From the NCBI RefSeq assembly GCF_000828085.3, contig NZ_JXCA02000016.1, positions 522,425-581,606 of the forward strand: a stretch of 59,182 nt of DNA. Direction: 5' to 3'. Each line of letters begins with the position of its first letter. The stretch's first letter is position 1. The notes below the pieces were generated by a model. The model was not told the DNA's origin. It saw only the letters and a list, made by a program, of their open reading frames with translations, and did not search any database. Below are positions 25,522 to 34,155 of this stretch, one piece after another. A program made the position numbers and the translations under genes. This DNA comes from Scytonema tolypothrichoides VB-61278. Its GTDB lineage: Bacteria > Cyanobacteriota > Cyanobacteriia > Cyanobacteriales > Nostocaceae.

Positions 25522-26151
25522 CTAAACTTTACCATTCATTGAACTTAGCTGCGTCGGTCCTAAATATTTCGTCAAATAAGGCGAGAACACCTCGTAAATT
25601 AACGTTAAAGGCTGTCCGTGATGCCAAAACAAGTAGTGGCGACCCCAAAAAGGTCCGGTTTCATGAAAACCTGACTCCAAAGCATCTGAGTCACCGTAGT
25701 AAATGCCTTGGACATCCCGATACAATTCCGTACGCAGACGAGCTAAACTCGCCCAAATCGGTAATGAACGGTTTTGTAAATACTCATCTACGTGAGAAGC
25801 TTCCCACCATGAGGTGGCATATGCCAATCGTTGACCAGAGGCGGTACGCAGCCACACCTGTCGCCGTAGCCGTGGTCCTGGGACAGCTTTGATAAGTTCT
25901 GGTGCACCATCCAAGTCCATGCCAATTAATGACATATCGATGACATCCACCTCTGTCGGTTCACCCGTTAACAATTGTAAGTGTCTCGTTGGAGACCCAT
26001 CACCTAAAAGCAGTAATTGCCAAGCTGGTGCTAGCTGAGTGTGGGGCAAACTTTGTTGAATGACTTCTTCGCCACCTTGCCAAGTTGCAGTGAGGCGGTG
26101 CCATCCCACAGGTAATGTTAAGTTGTTTGTCGGCCAAAAAGTCGCAGTCAA
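25522..26151 (-). CDS. Chorismate lyase-family protein, plastoquinone head-group pathway
   Basis: The 209-residue protein shows the pattern of cyanobacterial chorismate pyruvate-lyases (DUF98/UbiC-like). It has APAWQLLLLGDGSPTRHLQL, the RRQVWLRTASGQRLAYATSWW core and LRTELYRDVQGIYYGDSDAL. It ends in ESGFHETGPFWGRHYLFWHH. In cyanobacteria such enzymes release 4-hydroxybenzoate, the precursor of the plastoquinone ring. The first available start is TTG at 26151; no ATG fits the conserved N-terminus. The gene lies just downstream of the tRNA-Leu on the same strand. Confidence 0.85.
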   Translation of the reverse strand: MTATFWPTNNLTLPVGWHRLTATWQGGEEVIQQSLPHTQLAPAWQLLLLGDGSPTRHLQLLTGEPTEVDVIDMSLIGMDLDGAPELIKAVPGPRLRRQVWLRTASGQRLAYATSWWEASHVDEYLQNRSLPIWASLARLRTELYRDVQGIYYGDSDALESGFHETGPFWGRHYLFWHHGQPLTLIYEVFSPYLTKYLGPTQLSSMNGKV

Positions 26152-26274
26152 GGTTCTTTACAAAACTTCACTTATTTCTATAAAAGCACAAGTGAAGACT
26201 TTATGGCGAACAAAGTGTTACCTACTGAAAGTTGGCACTTCGGCACTCAGAACTTGGCACTACATACTAAAATA

Positions 26275-26355
26275 TGCGGATGGCGAGACTCGAACTCGCA
26301 AGGCAAAGCCACACGCCCCTCAAACGTGCGCGTATACCAATTCCGCCACATCCGC
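26275..26355 (-). tRNA. tRNA-Leu (GAG)
   Basis: On the minus strand GCGGATG pairs with CATCCGC as acceptor stem, with A as discriminator. The D-arm is GGCGGAATTGGTATACGC. The anticodon stem CACGT/GCGTG carries loop TTGAGGG with anticodon GAG. A long variable arm (GGCTTTGCCTT) marks a class II tRNA. The T-arm is GCGAGTTCGAGTCTCGC. CCA is not encoded. Confidence 0.95.
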
Positions 26356-26778
26356 AAGGTTTCCCTAGATTTATAGTATAGCATAACAGAAATATTTATG
26401 ATCGGTGATACCCAAGTTACAGAAAATTTAAGTGCAAGAATTCACAACTATCAACAGATGGATATACTCGACGGACAGAAACGTCATGGCTTTCCAAGTG
26501 ATATTAAAGGTATCGCGACCGCAGCTGCTGCGAAATTGATTCTACCGTGAAGCCCACGGTACCCTGCTCCTGCCAAAGTCGGGAAATTGAACTCATACTC
26601 GGCAACATCGCTGCTGCTAGTCTAGTTAATACCCGTAGAGGCAAGCAGCGAAATCTTTCCTTATATTTGGAAGGAATTTTGGGAATCTCCAGTCAGAATT
26701 TGAAATGAGGCTCTGCGTAATTTCAATTTTGACGGCAGAACAATGTCAATCTACTGGACTGATATCAAAAGCTAAAAG
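26356..26778. other. Intergenic region upstream of accC, no clear gene
   Basis: The 420 bp hold the promoters of the divergent tRNA-Leu and accC. Two short open stretches give MDILDGQKRHGFPSDIKGIA and SLVNTRRGKQRNLSLYLEGI in different frames. They may be remnants of a decayed gene, but I recognise neither. No hairpin or repeat of note. Confidence 0.4.
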
Positions 26779-28131
26779 ATGAAGTTTGACAAAATATTAA
26801 TTGCTAATCGGGGAGAAATCGCGCTTCGCATTCTCCGCGCCTGTGAAGAAATGGGGATTGCCACGGTTGCGGTACACTCTACTGTTGACCGTAATGCTCT
26901 GCACGTCCAACTTGCTGATGAAGCGGTTTGCATTGGCGAAGCTGCTAGCAGTAAAAGTTATTTGAATATTCCCAATATTATTGCAGCGGCATTGATACGG
27001 AATGCCAGCGCCATTCACCCGGGTTATGGGTTTTTAGCTGAAAATGCTCGGTTTGCAGAAATCTGTGCAGACCATCATATTGCTTTCATTGGTCCATCTC
27101 CCGAAGCTATCCGGCTGATGGGGGATAAATCCACGGCTAAAGAGACCATGCAAAAAGCTGGAGTACCCACAGTACCTGGTAGTGATGGGTTGATAGAGTC
27201 GGAGCAAGAGGGTTTGGCGATCGCCCGCAAAATTGGCTACCCAGTGATGATTAAAGCTACAGCTGGTGGTGGCGGACGGGGTATGCGCTTGGTACATTCT
27301 GAAAGCGAATTTGTCAAATCCTACCAAGCAGCCCAAGGCGAAGCGGGAGCAGCATTTGGCAATTGTGGAGTTTATCTGGAAAAATTTATTGAGCGTCCCC
27401 GTCATATTGAATTTCAAATCTTGGCTGATAACTATGGTAATGTCATCCACTTGGGTGAACGGGATTGCTCAATTCAACGCCGTAACCAGAAGCTTTTAGA
27501 AGAAGCCCCCAGTCCAGCTCTCGATCCAGATTTACGAGAGAAAATGGGACAAGCTGCCGTCAAAGCTGCTCACTTTATCAACTATAGTGGGGCAGGTACG
27601 ATTGAGTTTCTCTTGGATAAATCCGGTAAATTCTATTTTATGGAAATGAACACCCGGATTCAAGTTGAGCATCCAGTCACGGAGATGATTACTGGGATAG
27701 ATTTGGTTGTTGAACAAATTCGTATTGCTCAAGGGGAGAGACTCAAGTTAACACAAGACCAAGTTGTCTTACGGGGTCATGCGATCGAATGTCGTATTAA
27801 TGCCGAAGATCCCGATCATGACTTTCGTCCTTCCCCCGGACGTATCAGTGGTTATCTTCCCCCAGGAGGTCCCGGAGTCAGAATTGACTCCCATGTTTAC
27901 ACTGATTACCAAATTCCTCCGTACTACGATTCCCTCATTGGCAAGTTAATAGTTTGGGGAGTAGACCGTCCCACTGCTATTAACCGTATGAAACGAGCAC
28001 TGCGAGAATGTGCCATCACCGGATTACCCACAACGATTGGGTTTCATCAAAAAATCATGGAACATCCACAGTTTTTGCAGGGGCAAGTCTACACGAGTTT
28101 CGTACAGGAAATGAAAACGTTAGTGCAGTAG
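26779..28131 (+). CDS. accC: Acetyl-CoA carboxylase, biotin carboxylase subunit
   Basis: The 450-residue protein is a full-length biotin carboxylase: N-terminal [23 protein letters not shown]-grasp [10 protein letters not shown], then [16 protein letters not shown] and [20 protein letters not shown]. Catalytic [19 protein letters not shown] follows. It carboxylates biotin on BCCP using ATP and bicarbonate, the first half-reaction of acetyl-CoA carboxylase in fatty acid synthesis. The other subunits are not in the window, as is usual in cyanobacteria, where acc genes are scattered. Confidence 0.97.
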   Translation: MKFDKILIANRGEIALRILRACEEMGIATVAVHSTVDRNALHVQLADEAVCIGEAASSKSYLNIPNIIAAALIRNASAIHPGYGFLAENARFAEICADHHIAFIGPSPEAIRLMGDKSTAKETMQKAGVPTVPGSDGLIESEQEGLAIARKIGYPVMIKATAGGGGRGMRLVHSESEFVKSYQAAQGEAGAAFGNCGVYLEKFIERPRHIEFQILADNYGNVIHLGERDCSIQRRNQKLLEEAPSPALDPDLREKMGQAAVKAAHFINYSGAGTIEFLLDKSGKFYFMEMNTRIQVEHPVTEMITGIDLVVEQIRIAQGERLKLTQDQVVLRGHAIECRINAEDPDHDFRPSPGRISGYLPPGGPGVRIDSHVYTDYQIPPYYDSLIGKLIVWGVDRPTAINRMKRALRECAITGLPTTIGFHQKIMEHPQFLQGQVYTSFVQEMKTLVQ

Positions 28132-28205
28132 TATTTGTGACAGGTTAGTGGTAAGTTGTAAGCTTTGACAATCAAACGACTAACAACTAACAAGTCCAAA
28201 TCCTA

Positions 28206-28496
28206 CTAGGCACGAGACAGCATGGTCAGCAGTCCTTGCTGACCCAGAAGAATTTCCCGTAAAAGACTGAAGATACCAACCCAAATGATTGGGGTGATGT
28301 CCACTCCACCCATAGGTGGCACAATCTTTCGTAACGGTACTAGAAAAGGTTCAGTAGGCCAAGCAACCAGATTAAAAGGCAAACGATTCAAATCAGCTTG
28401 GGGATACCAAGTCAGAATAATCCGGAAAATAAACAAAAATGTCATCAGTCCTAATATTGGACCGAGAATCCAAATGGCAAGGTCAGCACCAGTCAT
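28206..28496 (-). CDS. YggT/Ycf19-family membrane protein
   Basis: The 96-residue protein has two hydrophobic helices (LAIWILGPILGLMTFLFIF and DITPIIWVGIFSLLREILL). They flank the family signature ILTWYPQ-x-N-x-LPFNLVAWPTEPFL, with PLRKIVPPMGGVD following. YggT/Ycf19 proteins (CCB3-related) are small thylakoid or plasma membrane proteins implicated in cytochrome b6 heme attachment and in envelope or nucleoid organisation. It is convergent with accC, with 74 bp between the ends. Confidence 0.92.
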   Translation of the reverse strand: MTGADLAIWILGPILGLMTFLFIFRIILTWYPQADLNRLPFNLVAWPTEPFLVPLRKIVPPMGGVDITPIIWVGIFSLLREILLGQQGLLTMLSRA

Positions 28497-28691
28497 GATT
28501 TAAGCTTTACTTTTTTGTGAATAAAGGGAAAGAACTGAATCAGCAGATTTTAAGGTTTGTAAAGCCTTTCTCTAATTTTAACCAAAGGCTGTTACATAAC
28601 TAGAATCATTTCCCTTTGGCATGAGTGGCTTCTCAACGGTCTACTAGACGATTAGAATTGTTATAAAGTGTGTAAAAAAAGGTTGAAATCT

Positions 28692-28811
28692 ATGACGCCA
28701 TCTTTAGCAAATTTCCTTTGGAGTCTGTTTTGGGGTACGGTTATTGTTGTTATCCCCGCCACAGTCGGATTGATTTTTGTGAGCCAGAAGGATAAAATCC
28801 AGCGTTCATAA
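28692..28811 (+). CDS. psbX: Photosystem II protein PsbX
   Basis: The 39-residue protein starts [20 protein letters not shown] and ends ..[13 protein letters not shown]. It is a single membrane helix with the PsbX pattern TPSLxNFxxSLxxGxxIVVIPxTxxLxFVSQxDxxxR. PsbX sits next to cytochrome b559 and the QB region of photosystem II. The length is the usual one for the mature protein. The ycf66-family gene follows on the same strand about 640 bp away, a linkage often seen in cyanobacteria, here interrupted by a small mobile-element remnant. Confidence 0.95.
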   Translation: MTPSLANFLWSLFWGTVIVVIPATVGLIFVSQKDKIQRS

Positions 28812-28820
28812 GAGTTCTCA

Positions 28821-28847
28821 TAGAGGCGTGGCATACCACGTCTCTAC
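28821..28847. repeat. Imperfect palindrome TAGAGGCGTGGCATACCACGTCTCTA
   Basis: The arms TAGAG(G)CGTGG and CCACGTCTCTA form a hairpin just after the psbX stop codon. It is related in sequence to the perfect 34-bp palindrome at 31737-31770 (GTAGAGACG.. family). It may double as a psbX transcript terminator or stabiliser. Confidence 0.6.
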
Positions 28848-28969
28848 TTTTAAAACTAATTTTCCTTTCGTTCATCGCTGAATTGTTAAAAGTTAGCAAT
28901 TCATTATAAAAAAATACTTATACCAAGCTTACTGAGCAGACAAACACAGACTTGTTAGCTTTGGGTCAT

Positions 28970-29114
28970 AATAGACGCGTAAGTATTGCTTCACTTAGCC
29001 CAAGTGGCAAATTCACGTACTTAAAAAGTTCGCGTCAGTCCCCACCTTCAACCGCACTTGTTGGGTAGGGATGGACAGCGAACAGTGACGAAACACCTCT
29101 GAGCGATTCAATCC
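28970..29114 (-). mobile_element. Probable IS200/IS605-type right-end remnant without tnpB
   Basis: On the minus strand, directly downstream of the small RHH gene, comes CGGTTGAAGGTGGGGACTGA, then CGCGAACTTTTTAAGTACGTG and AATTTGCCACTTGG, ending near TTACGCGTC. Such G-rich, partly structured sequence is what typically follows tnpB in cyanobacterial IS605-like elements. No tnpB sequence is left. The assignment is inference, and boundaries are approximate. Confidence 0.35.
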
Positions 29115-29288
29115 TCACTCTTTGAGAGGGAGTGGGATGATTGAGGAATTACCAGTCTCCGGCGTCGGTAGTCTGTCAATCCAGTCTTCAATCAACTGGG
29201 TCATGGTTTTCTCTTTCCACTCTGCATATAGTCTAAGCTTATTGAGTCTACGTTCAGATATGCGAATATGTAATCCTTTGGCTTTCAT
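29115..29288 (-). CDS. Small ribbon-helix-helix (CopG/Arc-like) DNA-binding protein
   Basis: The 57-residue protein starts MKAKGLHIRISERRLNKLRL and continues YAEWKEKTMTQLIEDWIDRL. A short beta strand (LHIRIS) followed by two helices with KLxxYAxxKxxTxTQLIExxI is the ribbon-helix-helix fold. In cyanobacteria such small genes are commonly found just upstream of tnpB or as antitoxins. Here no toxin and no tnpB follow; the downstream sequence resembles an element end. The gene lies between psbX and the Ycf66 gene on the opposite strand. Confidence 0.7.
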   Translation of the reverse strand: MKAKGLHIRISERRLNKLRLYAEWKEKTMTQLIEDWIDRLPTPETGNSSIIPLPLKE

Positions 29289-29451
29289 AACGTCTACACA
29301 AAATCTAGACTATATGTTACCATAAAGATAGTTGATCACCCACTCAAATGTGTTGCATACAGAAAGCTACTTCAGAGTATATTGTGTCTAATTACAGTAG
29401 AGATTTCAATTCTGACTCGCTAACATAGATTTTGATATTAGGTAAACAACA

Positions 29452-30375
29452 ATGCTAATGTTTGGGCTGAACTCAGCCAGTGTTCTGGCTCAAGTCAATT
29501 TTGGGGCAAACTCAGCCAGTATCCTAGGAATTTTCTTGGCTGTCGCTGGGGCAGCACTTTATTTTCTCCGCTCTGTGCGTCCAGAACTCTCACGCGACCA
29601 GGATATATTTTTTGCAGCTGTGGGCTTACTCTGCGGCTTCATTCTCATATTCCAAGGTTGGCGTCTTGACCCGATTCTACAATTTGGTCAGTTACTTTTA
29701 GCAGGCTCAACTATATTTTTTGCGGTGGAAAGTATTCGCCTGCGAGGTATAGCCACTCAGCAAGCCAAGCGCAACACTCCTATTGTTGATGACGAACGAG
29801 AAGTTAGCGACAACTATAGGTACAACAAGAAGTATAAGGCACAGGTAGACGCTGAATTAGAACCATTGCCTTATGACGATGACTACGATGAGCGCCCCGT
29901 CCGTGGTCGAATTTCGGGTAGCAGGGATAATCGTTCATCTCGGGATGATTACTACGAAGAAGAAACTCCTCGTCGCTCAGAACGTCGCAATGGTAGCGAA
30001 AGACCGACATCAAGTGACAAAAGCGACAAAACCCGTCGCCGCAGTTCTGGACGTTCTGTACGCCCTTCTGAAAGGATTGAAGATGAAGATTGGGGTGGTT
30101 CCGATAGAGTAGTTGATGAGTGGGGTAGTTCAACGACCGAAGAAAGACGAGCTTCGCGTCGTGGTAGTAATGGAACAGTACGTCCAGAAACTCGTGATCA
30201 GGATGTTCCTCCAAGACCGAGAAAACGCCGTTCGCCCAGTGAATCTGCTCCTCAAAGGGGGCGTGATGATGATGAAGTCATTTCTAGTGAGTATGTAGAA
30301 TACAAACCACTAGACCGTTCTGAGCGTTCGGATCAAGATCGAGATAGCTCATCGAAATTTGATGATGATCTATAA
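29452..30375 (+). CDS. Ycf66-family protein with long charged tail
   Basis: The N-terminal ~105 residues hold three hydrophobic helices: ASILGIFLAVAGAALYFLRS, IFFAAVGLLCGFILIFQGWR and LLLAGSTIFFAVESIRLRG. These form the Ycf66 domain, with the GWRLDPILQ motif. About 200 residues of disordered, Asp/Glu/Arg/Ser-rich sequence follow (DDDYDERP, RRSSGRSVRPSER, SERSDQDRDSSS). Ycf66 proteins occur in cyanobacteria and some plastids, and their function is unknown. The tail is longer than the conserved domain and probably acts as a flexible interaction surface on the cytoplasmic side. Confidence 0.9.
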   Translation: MLMFGLNSASVLAQVNFGANSASILGIFLAVAGAALYFLRSVRPELSRDQDIFFAAVGLLCGFILIFQGWRLDPILQFGQLLLAGSTIFFAVESIRLRGIATQQAKRNTPIVDDEREVSDNYRYNKKYKAQVDAELEPLPYDDDYDERPVRGRISGSRDNRSSRDDYYEEETPRRSERRNGSERPTSSDKSDKTRRRSSGRSVRPSERIEDEDWGGSDRVVDEWGSSTTEERRASRRGSNGTVRPETRDQDVPPRPRKRRSPSESAPQRGRDDDEVISSEYVEYKPLDRSERSDQDRDSSSKFDDDL

Positions 30376-30428
30376 ATCTATAAATAAGATTAGGTGAAAG
30401 ACGCGAAAGCGTAACGAAAAAAGTTGAG

Positions 30429-30989
30429 GTGAGCAAAATTACACCTAGTTTTTGGCTCCAAAGGCAAATTCCTTGGGGTCTGAGTGTTGTGTTGGCAAGT
30501 TTTCTTGTATCTTGTAGTTATAGTGATGTCCCTCTTGGACCAACTTCCCTCAACAGCCGTTACACGGAACAGCAACCAGCGTTGAGTGGAAATGGTCGTT
30601 TTTTAGCATTTGTCTCTAATCGCAATGGTAGTCACCAACTGCTGGTATATGACTTGGAACAGCAACAATTTATTCAAACAACGGGCTTAAACCAACGAGA
30701 AACAATTGTTGAAAGTCCTAGCCTCAGCTACACTGGACGTTACATTGCTTATATCACCAGTGACCAAGGTAGACCAGTGGTAGCGCTGTATGATCGCGCT
30801 ACGCAACAGCCCCAGATTCTGACCCCAACCTATCGTGGCTGGATCAGAAATCCAAGTATCAGCCCAAATGGGCGTTATGTTGTCTTTGAAACTGCTAGCC
30901 GTGGTCAGTGGGATATTGAAGTTTTAGATCGCGGACCGGATGTTGAGTTAGATATTGCTAATGGCGCATCGGTGGGTGCATCTCCATGA
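30429..30989 (+). CDS. TolB-like (PD40 beta-propeller repeat) lipoprotein 1
   Basis: A GTG start at 30429 gives 186 residues. The N-terminus is a hydrophobic signal ending LASFLVSC, a lipobox. Three PD40-type repeats follow: QPALSGNGRFLAFVSNRNGS, SPSLSYTGRYIAYITSDQGR and NPSISPNGRYVVFETASRGQ. Each ends in a strand such as -IEVLDR. The partial propeller resembles TolB C-terminal blades. It probably sits in the periplasm anchored to a membrane. A paralogue follows 41 bp downstream, so the two likely form one operon. Confidence 0.85.
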   Translation: MSKITPSFWLQRQIPWGLSVVLASFLVSCSYSDVPLGPTSLNSRYTEQQPALSGNGRFLAFVSNRNGSHQLLVYDLEQQQFIQTTGLNQRETIVESPSLSYTGRYIAYITSDQGRPVVALYDRATQQPQILTPTYRGWIRNPSISPNGRYVVFETASRGQWDIEVLDRGPDVELDIANGASVGASP

Positions 30990-31030
30990 GAGGGATGCTG
31001 TAAAAGTCTTAAGTCTTCGACTCATGACTC

Positions 31031-31561
31031 ATGACTATGAAACATTCTATTTTTTTACCTATATTTGCTACAGCTAGTTTGTTAAGTGGCTGTGTTGGTT
31101 ACCCACGCATAGTCAATTATCCTTACGACCCAGGCGGACTAAGTCTTAATAGTTCTGCTTCGGAATTAGATCCCCAAATTTCAAGAAGATACATCGTTTT
31201 TGCTAGTGACCGACGGGGTAGGCAAGATATTTACATGTTTGACAGAGTCACTGGCAGTTTGGTAGATTTACCTGGTCTAAATTCCTTTGATACTGTCGCT
31301 TCTCATCCTGGTGTTTCTGAAAGTGGTCGTTATGTCGTGTTTGCAGGCAATAGACAGGGTCGCTCAGCTATTTTTCTTTATGATACAGAAACACGTCAAT
31401 TAAGAAATTTGACTGCCAACCTGCAAGCAGAAGTTCGTCATCCAACAATTAGTGCTGATGCTAGTAGGATTGCTTTTGAGTCTAGTGTGAACGGGCAATG
31501 GGATATTTTAGTTTATAACCGTTCTGGGCAACAGCTGAACATACCTCAAGATCCACGTTGA
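31031..31561 (+). CDS. TolB-like (PD40 beta-propeller repeat) lipoprotein 2
   Basis: The 176-residue paralogue of the preceding gene has signal peptide FLPIFATASLLSGC with lipobox LSGC. Its PD40 repeats are DPQISRRYIVFASDRRGRQD, HPGVSESGRYVVFAGNRQGR and HPTISADASRIAFESSVNGQ. The order of repeats is identical to protein 1, indicating a tandem duplication followed by divergence. The two may pair to complete a six-bladed propeller. That idea is inference from three blades each. Confidence 0.85.
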   Translation: MTMKHSIFLPIFATASLLSGCVGYPRIVNYPYDPGGLSLNSSASELDPQISRRYIVFASDRRGRQDIYMFDRVTGSLVDLPGLNSFDTVASHPGVSESGRYVVFAGNRQGRSAIFLYDTETRQLRNLTANLQAEVRHPTISADASRIAFESSVNGQWDILVYNRSGQQLNIPQDPR

Positions 31562-31582
31562 GGGACTGGGGAAGATAATACC

Positions 31583-31612
31583 AATTCAAAATTCAAAATT
31601 CAAAATTCAAAA
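31583..31612. repeat. Short tandem repeat, heptamer TTCAAAA
   Basis: Four head-to-tail units of AATTCAAA lie 20 bp after the second TolB-like gene. This is one of the common heptamer repeats of Nostocales genomes. Confidence 0.85.
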
Positions 31613-31736
31613 TGAAGAAAGGCAGACAGAATAAGGGTTTGGGAATGTGTATCTGTCGCATTCTTTTTTCAAATTGGTATAAGGAAGCAAATGAACAATT
31701 ATAATGCTTCTGGTGTTGCGTGCAATACACACCAGC

Positions 31737-31770
31737 TGTAGAGACGTAGCATGCATGCTACGTCTCTACA
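31737..31770. repeat. Perfect 34-bp palindrome
   Basis: The left half TGTAGAGACGTAGCATG is followed immediately by its exact reverse complement CATGCTACGTCTCTACA. There is no loop. It lies between two convergent genes and may serve as a bidirectional terminator. The related imperfect palindrome after psbX (28821-28847) suggests a dispersed repeat family. Confidence 0.85.
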
Positions 31771-31835
31771 TTATTCGTAGTGTATGTGATTCAAATGGGA
31801 ACCGCTATATCACTCTGGCCTTATCTCCCTCATCT

Positions 31836-32846
31836 CTACACTTTACTTTCTTCTTGCTTGACGGCTTCCATAAGCGATCGCACTTGTTGAGTTCCTTCAG
31901 AAGGTTCAAACGAAAGAGGAAATTTACCTCTAGCTATCATTCTTAACCCAAGGGGAGCAAGACTGAGCAATCCTTTGAGGTCTTTAAAATAGTTCCCGAC
32001 GACTTGTAAACCAAATTGACGTTCATCAATCCAACCGCCTTCTTTGACTAACTCTACCAACACTTTGCGATGGCGAATTGAACGGCTGTCGCTTGCTTGT
32101 TTGCGATCAAGAATTTCCTGCTTGATTTTTGTGATTTGGTCTAGTGGGGCAACATCCATTGGACATACGGAATTACAGTACAAACAACGCGTGCAACCCC
32201 AAACTCCTTTAGTTCCCTCGTTATATTCTTCTAAACGACTTTCGGTTTTGTTATCACGAGAGTCAGCGACCATGCGGTAAGCTTTGGCAAGAGCGTGAGG
32301 ACCAACAAAATTTGGGTCAACTTCACGAGCATTGCATTCAGAGTAGCAAGCTCCACACATGATACAATTACCGGTTTCATCAAGGCGCGATCGCTCTTGG
32401 GGTGTTTGTAAAAACTCTCTTTCTGGGATGTTGCGCCCAGCTGTACTCACATAAGGAACAACCGTCTCAAGGTTGTTCCAAAAACTGCTCATATCTACCA
32501 CCAAATCTTTGATCACAGGCATATTGCCTAGTGGTGCGATGATGATTTCTGGAATCCCGTTTGCATGACTTGTTGTTCTAACCGTTTGTTCCAATTTGGC
32601 AATTTCACTGCCAACATTTTCCTTACAAGCCAAAGCCGAACGCCCATTGATTCGCATCGCGCAGCTACCACAAATCGTGTTGCGACAATTTTTGCGAAAT
32701 GCCAATGTCCCATCTTGCTCCCACTTAATAAGATTGAGACAATCTAGGATTGTATTCCCCCCTTCAACGTCCAAAAGGTAATTTTGCACAATCGGGGAAG
32801 AATTTTGTTGCTGCCGTATGATCTTAAAAATAACTTCCATAACCAC
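31836..32846 (-). CDS. sdhB: Succinate dehydrogenase/fumarate reductase iron-sulfur subunit
   Basis: The 336-residue protein has an N-terminal ferredoxin domain with [2Fe-2S] ligands Cys54, 59, 62 and 74. The C-terminal ferredoxin domain has CIMCGACYSEC (Cys161, 164, 167, 171) and CTRCLYCNSVCP (218, 221, 224, 228) for the [4Fe-4S] and [3Fe-4S] clusters. It transfers electrons from succinate to plastoquinone in the thylakoid respiratory chain. It is longer than the enteric SdhB (about 240) because of a C-terminal extension. No sdhA or membrane anchor gene is adjacent, as usual in cyanobacteria. Confidence 0.93.
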   Translation of the reverse strand: MVMEVIFKIIRQQQNSSPIVQNYLLDVEGGNTILDCLNLIKWEQDGTLAFRKNCRNTICGSCAMRINGRSALACKENVGSEIAKLEQTVRTTSHANGIPEIIIAPLGNMPVIKDLVVDMSSFWNNLETVVPYVSTAGRNIPEREFLQTPQERSRLDETGNCIMCGACYSECNAREVDPNFVGPHALAKAYRMVADSRDNKTESRLEEYNEGTKGVWGCTRCLYCNSVCPMDVAPLDQITKIKQEILDRKQASDSRSIRHRKVLVELVKEGGWIDERQFGLQVVGNYFKDLKGLLSLAPLGLRMIARGKFPLSFEPSEGTQQVRSLMEAVKQEESKV

Positions 32847-34155
32847 TAACCAAAGTCTTTAAATTGCTATAACCATCTGGTGGCAATAATTTCCACACAT
32901 GGGTTGCCCACCAACAACTGAGGTATACTCTTGTTGCCCTTAATTAAAAGCTCGCTGTTAATAGGCTGATGATTAAAGAGCTACTCATTATAGTTTAAGG
33001 ATAATCATCAAAATTTTACTTATATGACTACCCAGTGGGTTTAACATCAAATGTGTCAATAGCCAGGTTACCAGAAAAAATCCTCACTGCTTGACAATTA
33101 AATTATATATTTGGGCTGATGGAGAACGAGAGTTAAACACAGGGACACTGCTCGAGAGACTTAAGTTGATTCTAAGGCACCAAAATTTCCAAATTTAATG
33201 CTCCTTGGATTATAACTATATCTTGATGTCAAGACGAGTTAAAGAAGCTCTGAGTGAAAAAATCGCTCAATTGGTCGTGAAGCTGCATTTTTTTTGGTTA
33301 TATAGAATTCTTAAAGCTCTTAATGAACATCTTGACCAGTTGATCAAGAAACTCTTGGTTCTCACTCATCTTGTTAAAACTGCTTGTCTAAATTAAATGA
33401 ATTTTTATAAATCCTGACCAGCAATACTCATCCCAAGCATAAAAATTTAGATAAAAGTGTATCAGCAATTTGAATTCAAAGTTAAACATCTATTTTGCTA
33501 TTATTAAATCATGCTACTATTTAATATAAAATTATGAGGCAACAAAACCAGTAGCAATCGCCGTGTAAGTGCGACTGTTACTGCTTTGTTTCTTTGTAAT
33601 AAAGTGGAGGCAGGAAATTTCTGGTCTCTACTAGCAGGGTAAAAGGTTGTATGTCAGCACAACCTTATGAAAATACTATGCTGTCAATCATGTTTCTTGA
33701 GTAAAAATGGGGAAAACCCTACGACTCAAGGTCAATTAAGACAGACTTAGGAAAGTGAAAAGCCTGCAATTTATTGGGTCTACGACTTGTTTATAGTGGT
33801 AGAACACAAGGCGCGAGAAATCGGGAGGAAAATCCTCACCGCTTTTGCCTACCCAATTTGTAGTTGTTCAAAGTTGCTCCAGTGTAGTAGTGCCAAAAAA
33901 GAGAATTATTTCGTTTCAGATGGCAAATGATGGTTAGAAATGCCGTAAAATTACGAAAATTAATGCCTGTGACAACTACAACCATCTTTTGTTGTAGTCA
34001 ATCGTAACAGATACTCTTGTGGCTCCCCCTATATGGAGGAATAACCAGTTTGCGATTGAGATCTGAAGCAACTTTGTGCAGATGTCAAAAAGTCAAGTAC
34101 TGGCAAATGATGATTTGTTTATTTTTTTGGAGAGAGTGAGGATATTTCAAGCATA
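32847..34155. other. Long intergenic region upstream of cyAbrB
   Basis: About 1.3 kb, A+T-rich, without a convincing gene. A short frame from ATG 33226 (MSRRVKEALSEKIAQLVVKL..) has weak ribosome-binding context and no recognised homologue. Several hairpins lie at 33643-33860, listed separately. The long leader may carry regulation of cyAbrB or an unannotated small RNA. Confidence 0.5.
33643..33730 (+). ncRNA. Candidate structured RNA or leader upstream of cyAbrB
   Basis: Two hairpins stand in a row: AAGGTTGT/ACAACCTT (33643-33666, 8-nt loop), and CTTGAGT/ACTCAAG (33696-33730) enclosing an inner GGG-GAAAA-CCC helix. A further GAGGA-AAA-TCCTC hairpin follows near 33830. The region is 420-510 bp before the cyAbrB start codon. 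It could be a 5' leader or a small RNA. No known family is recognised. Confidence 0.25.

Noticed and set aside
33205-33396. Possible small protein of about 56 residues upstream of cyAbrB
   Set aside because: Weak start context and no recognised family; kept only as a note in the intergenic entry.
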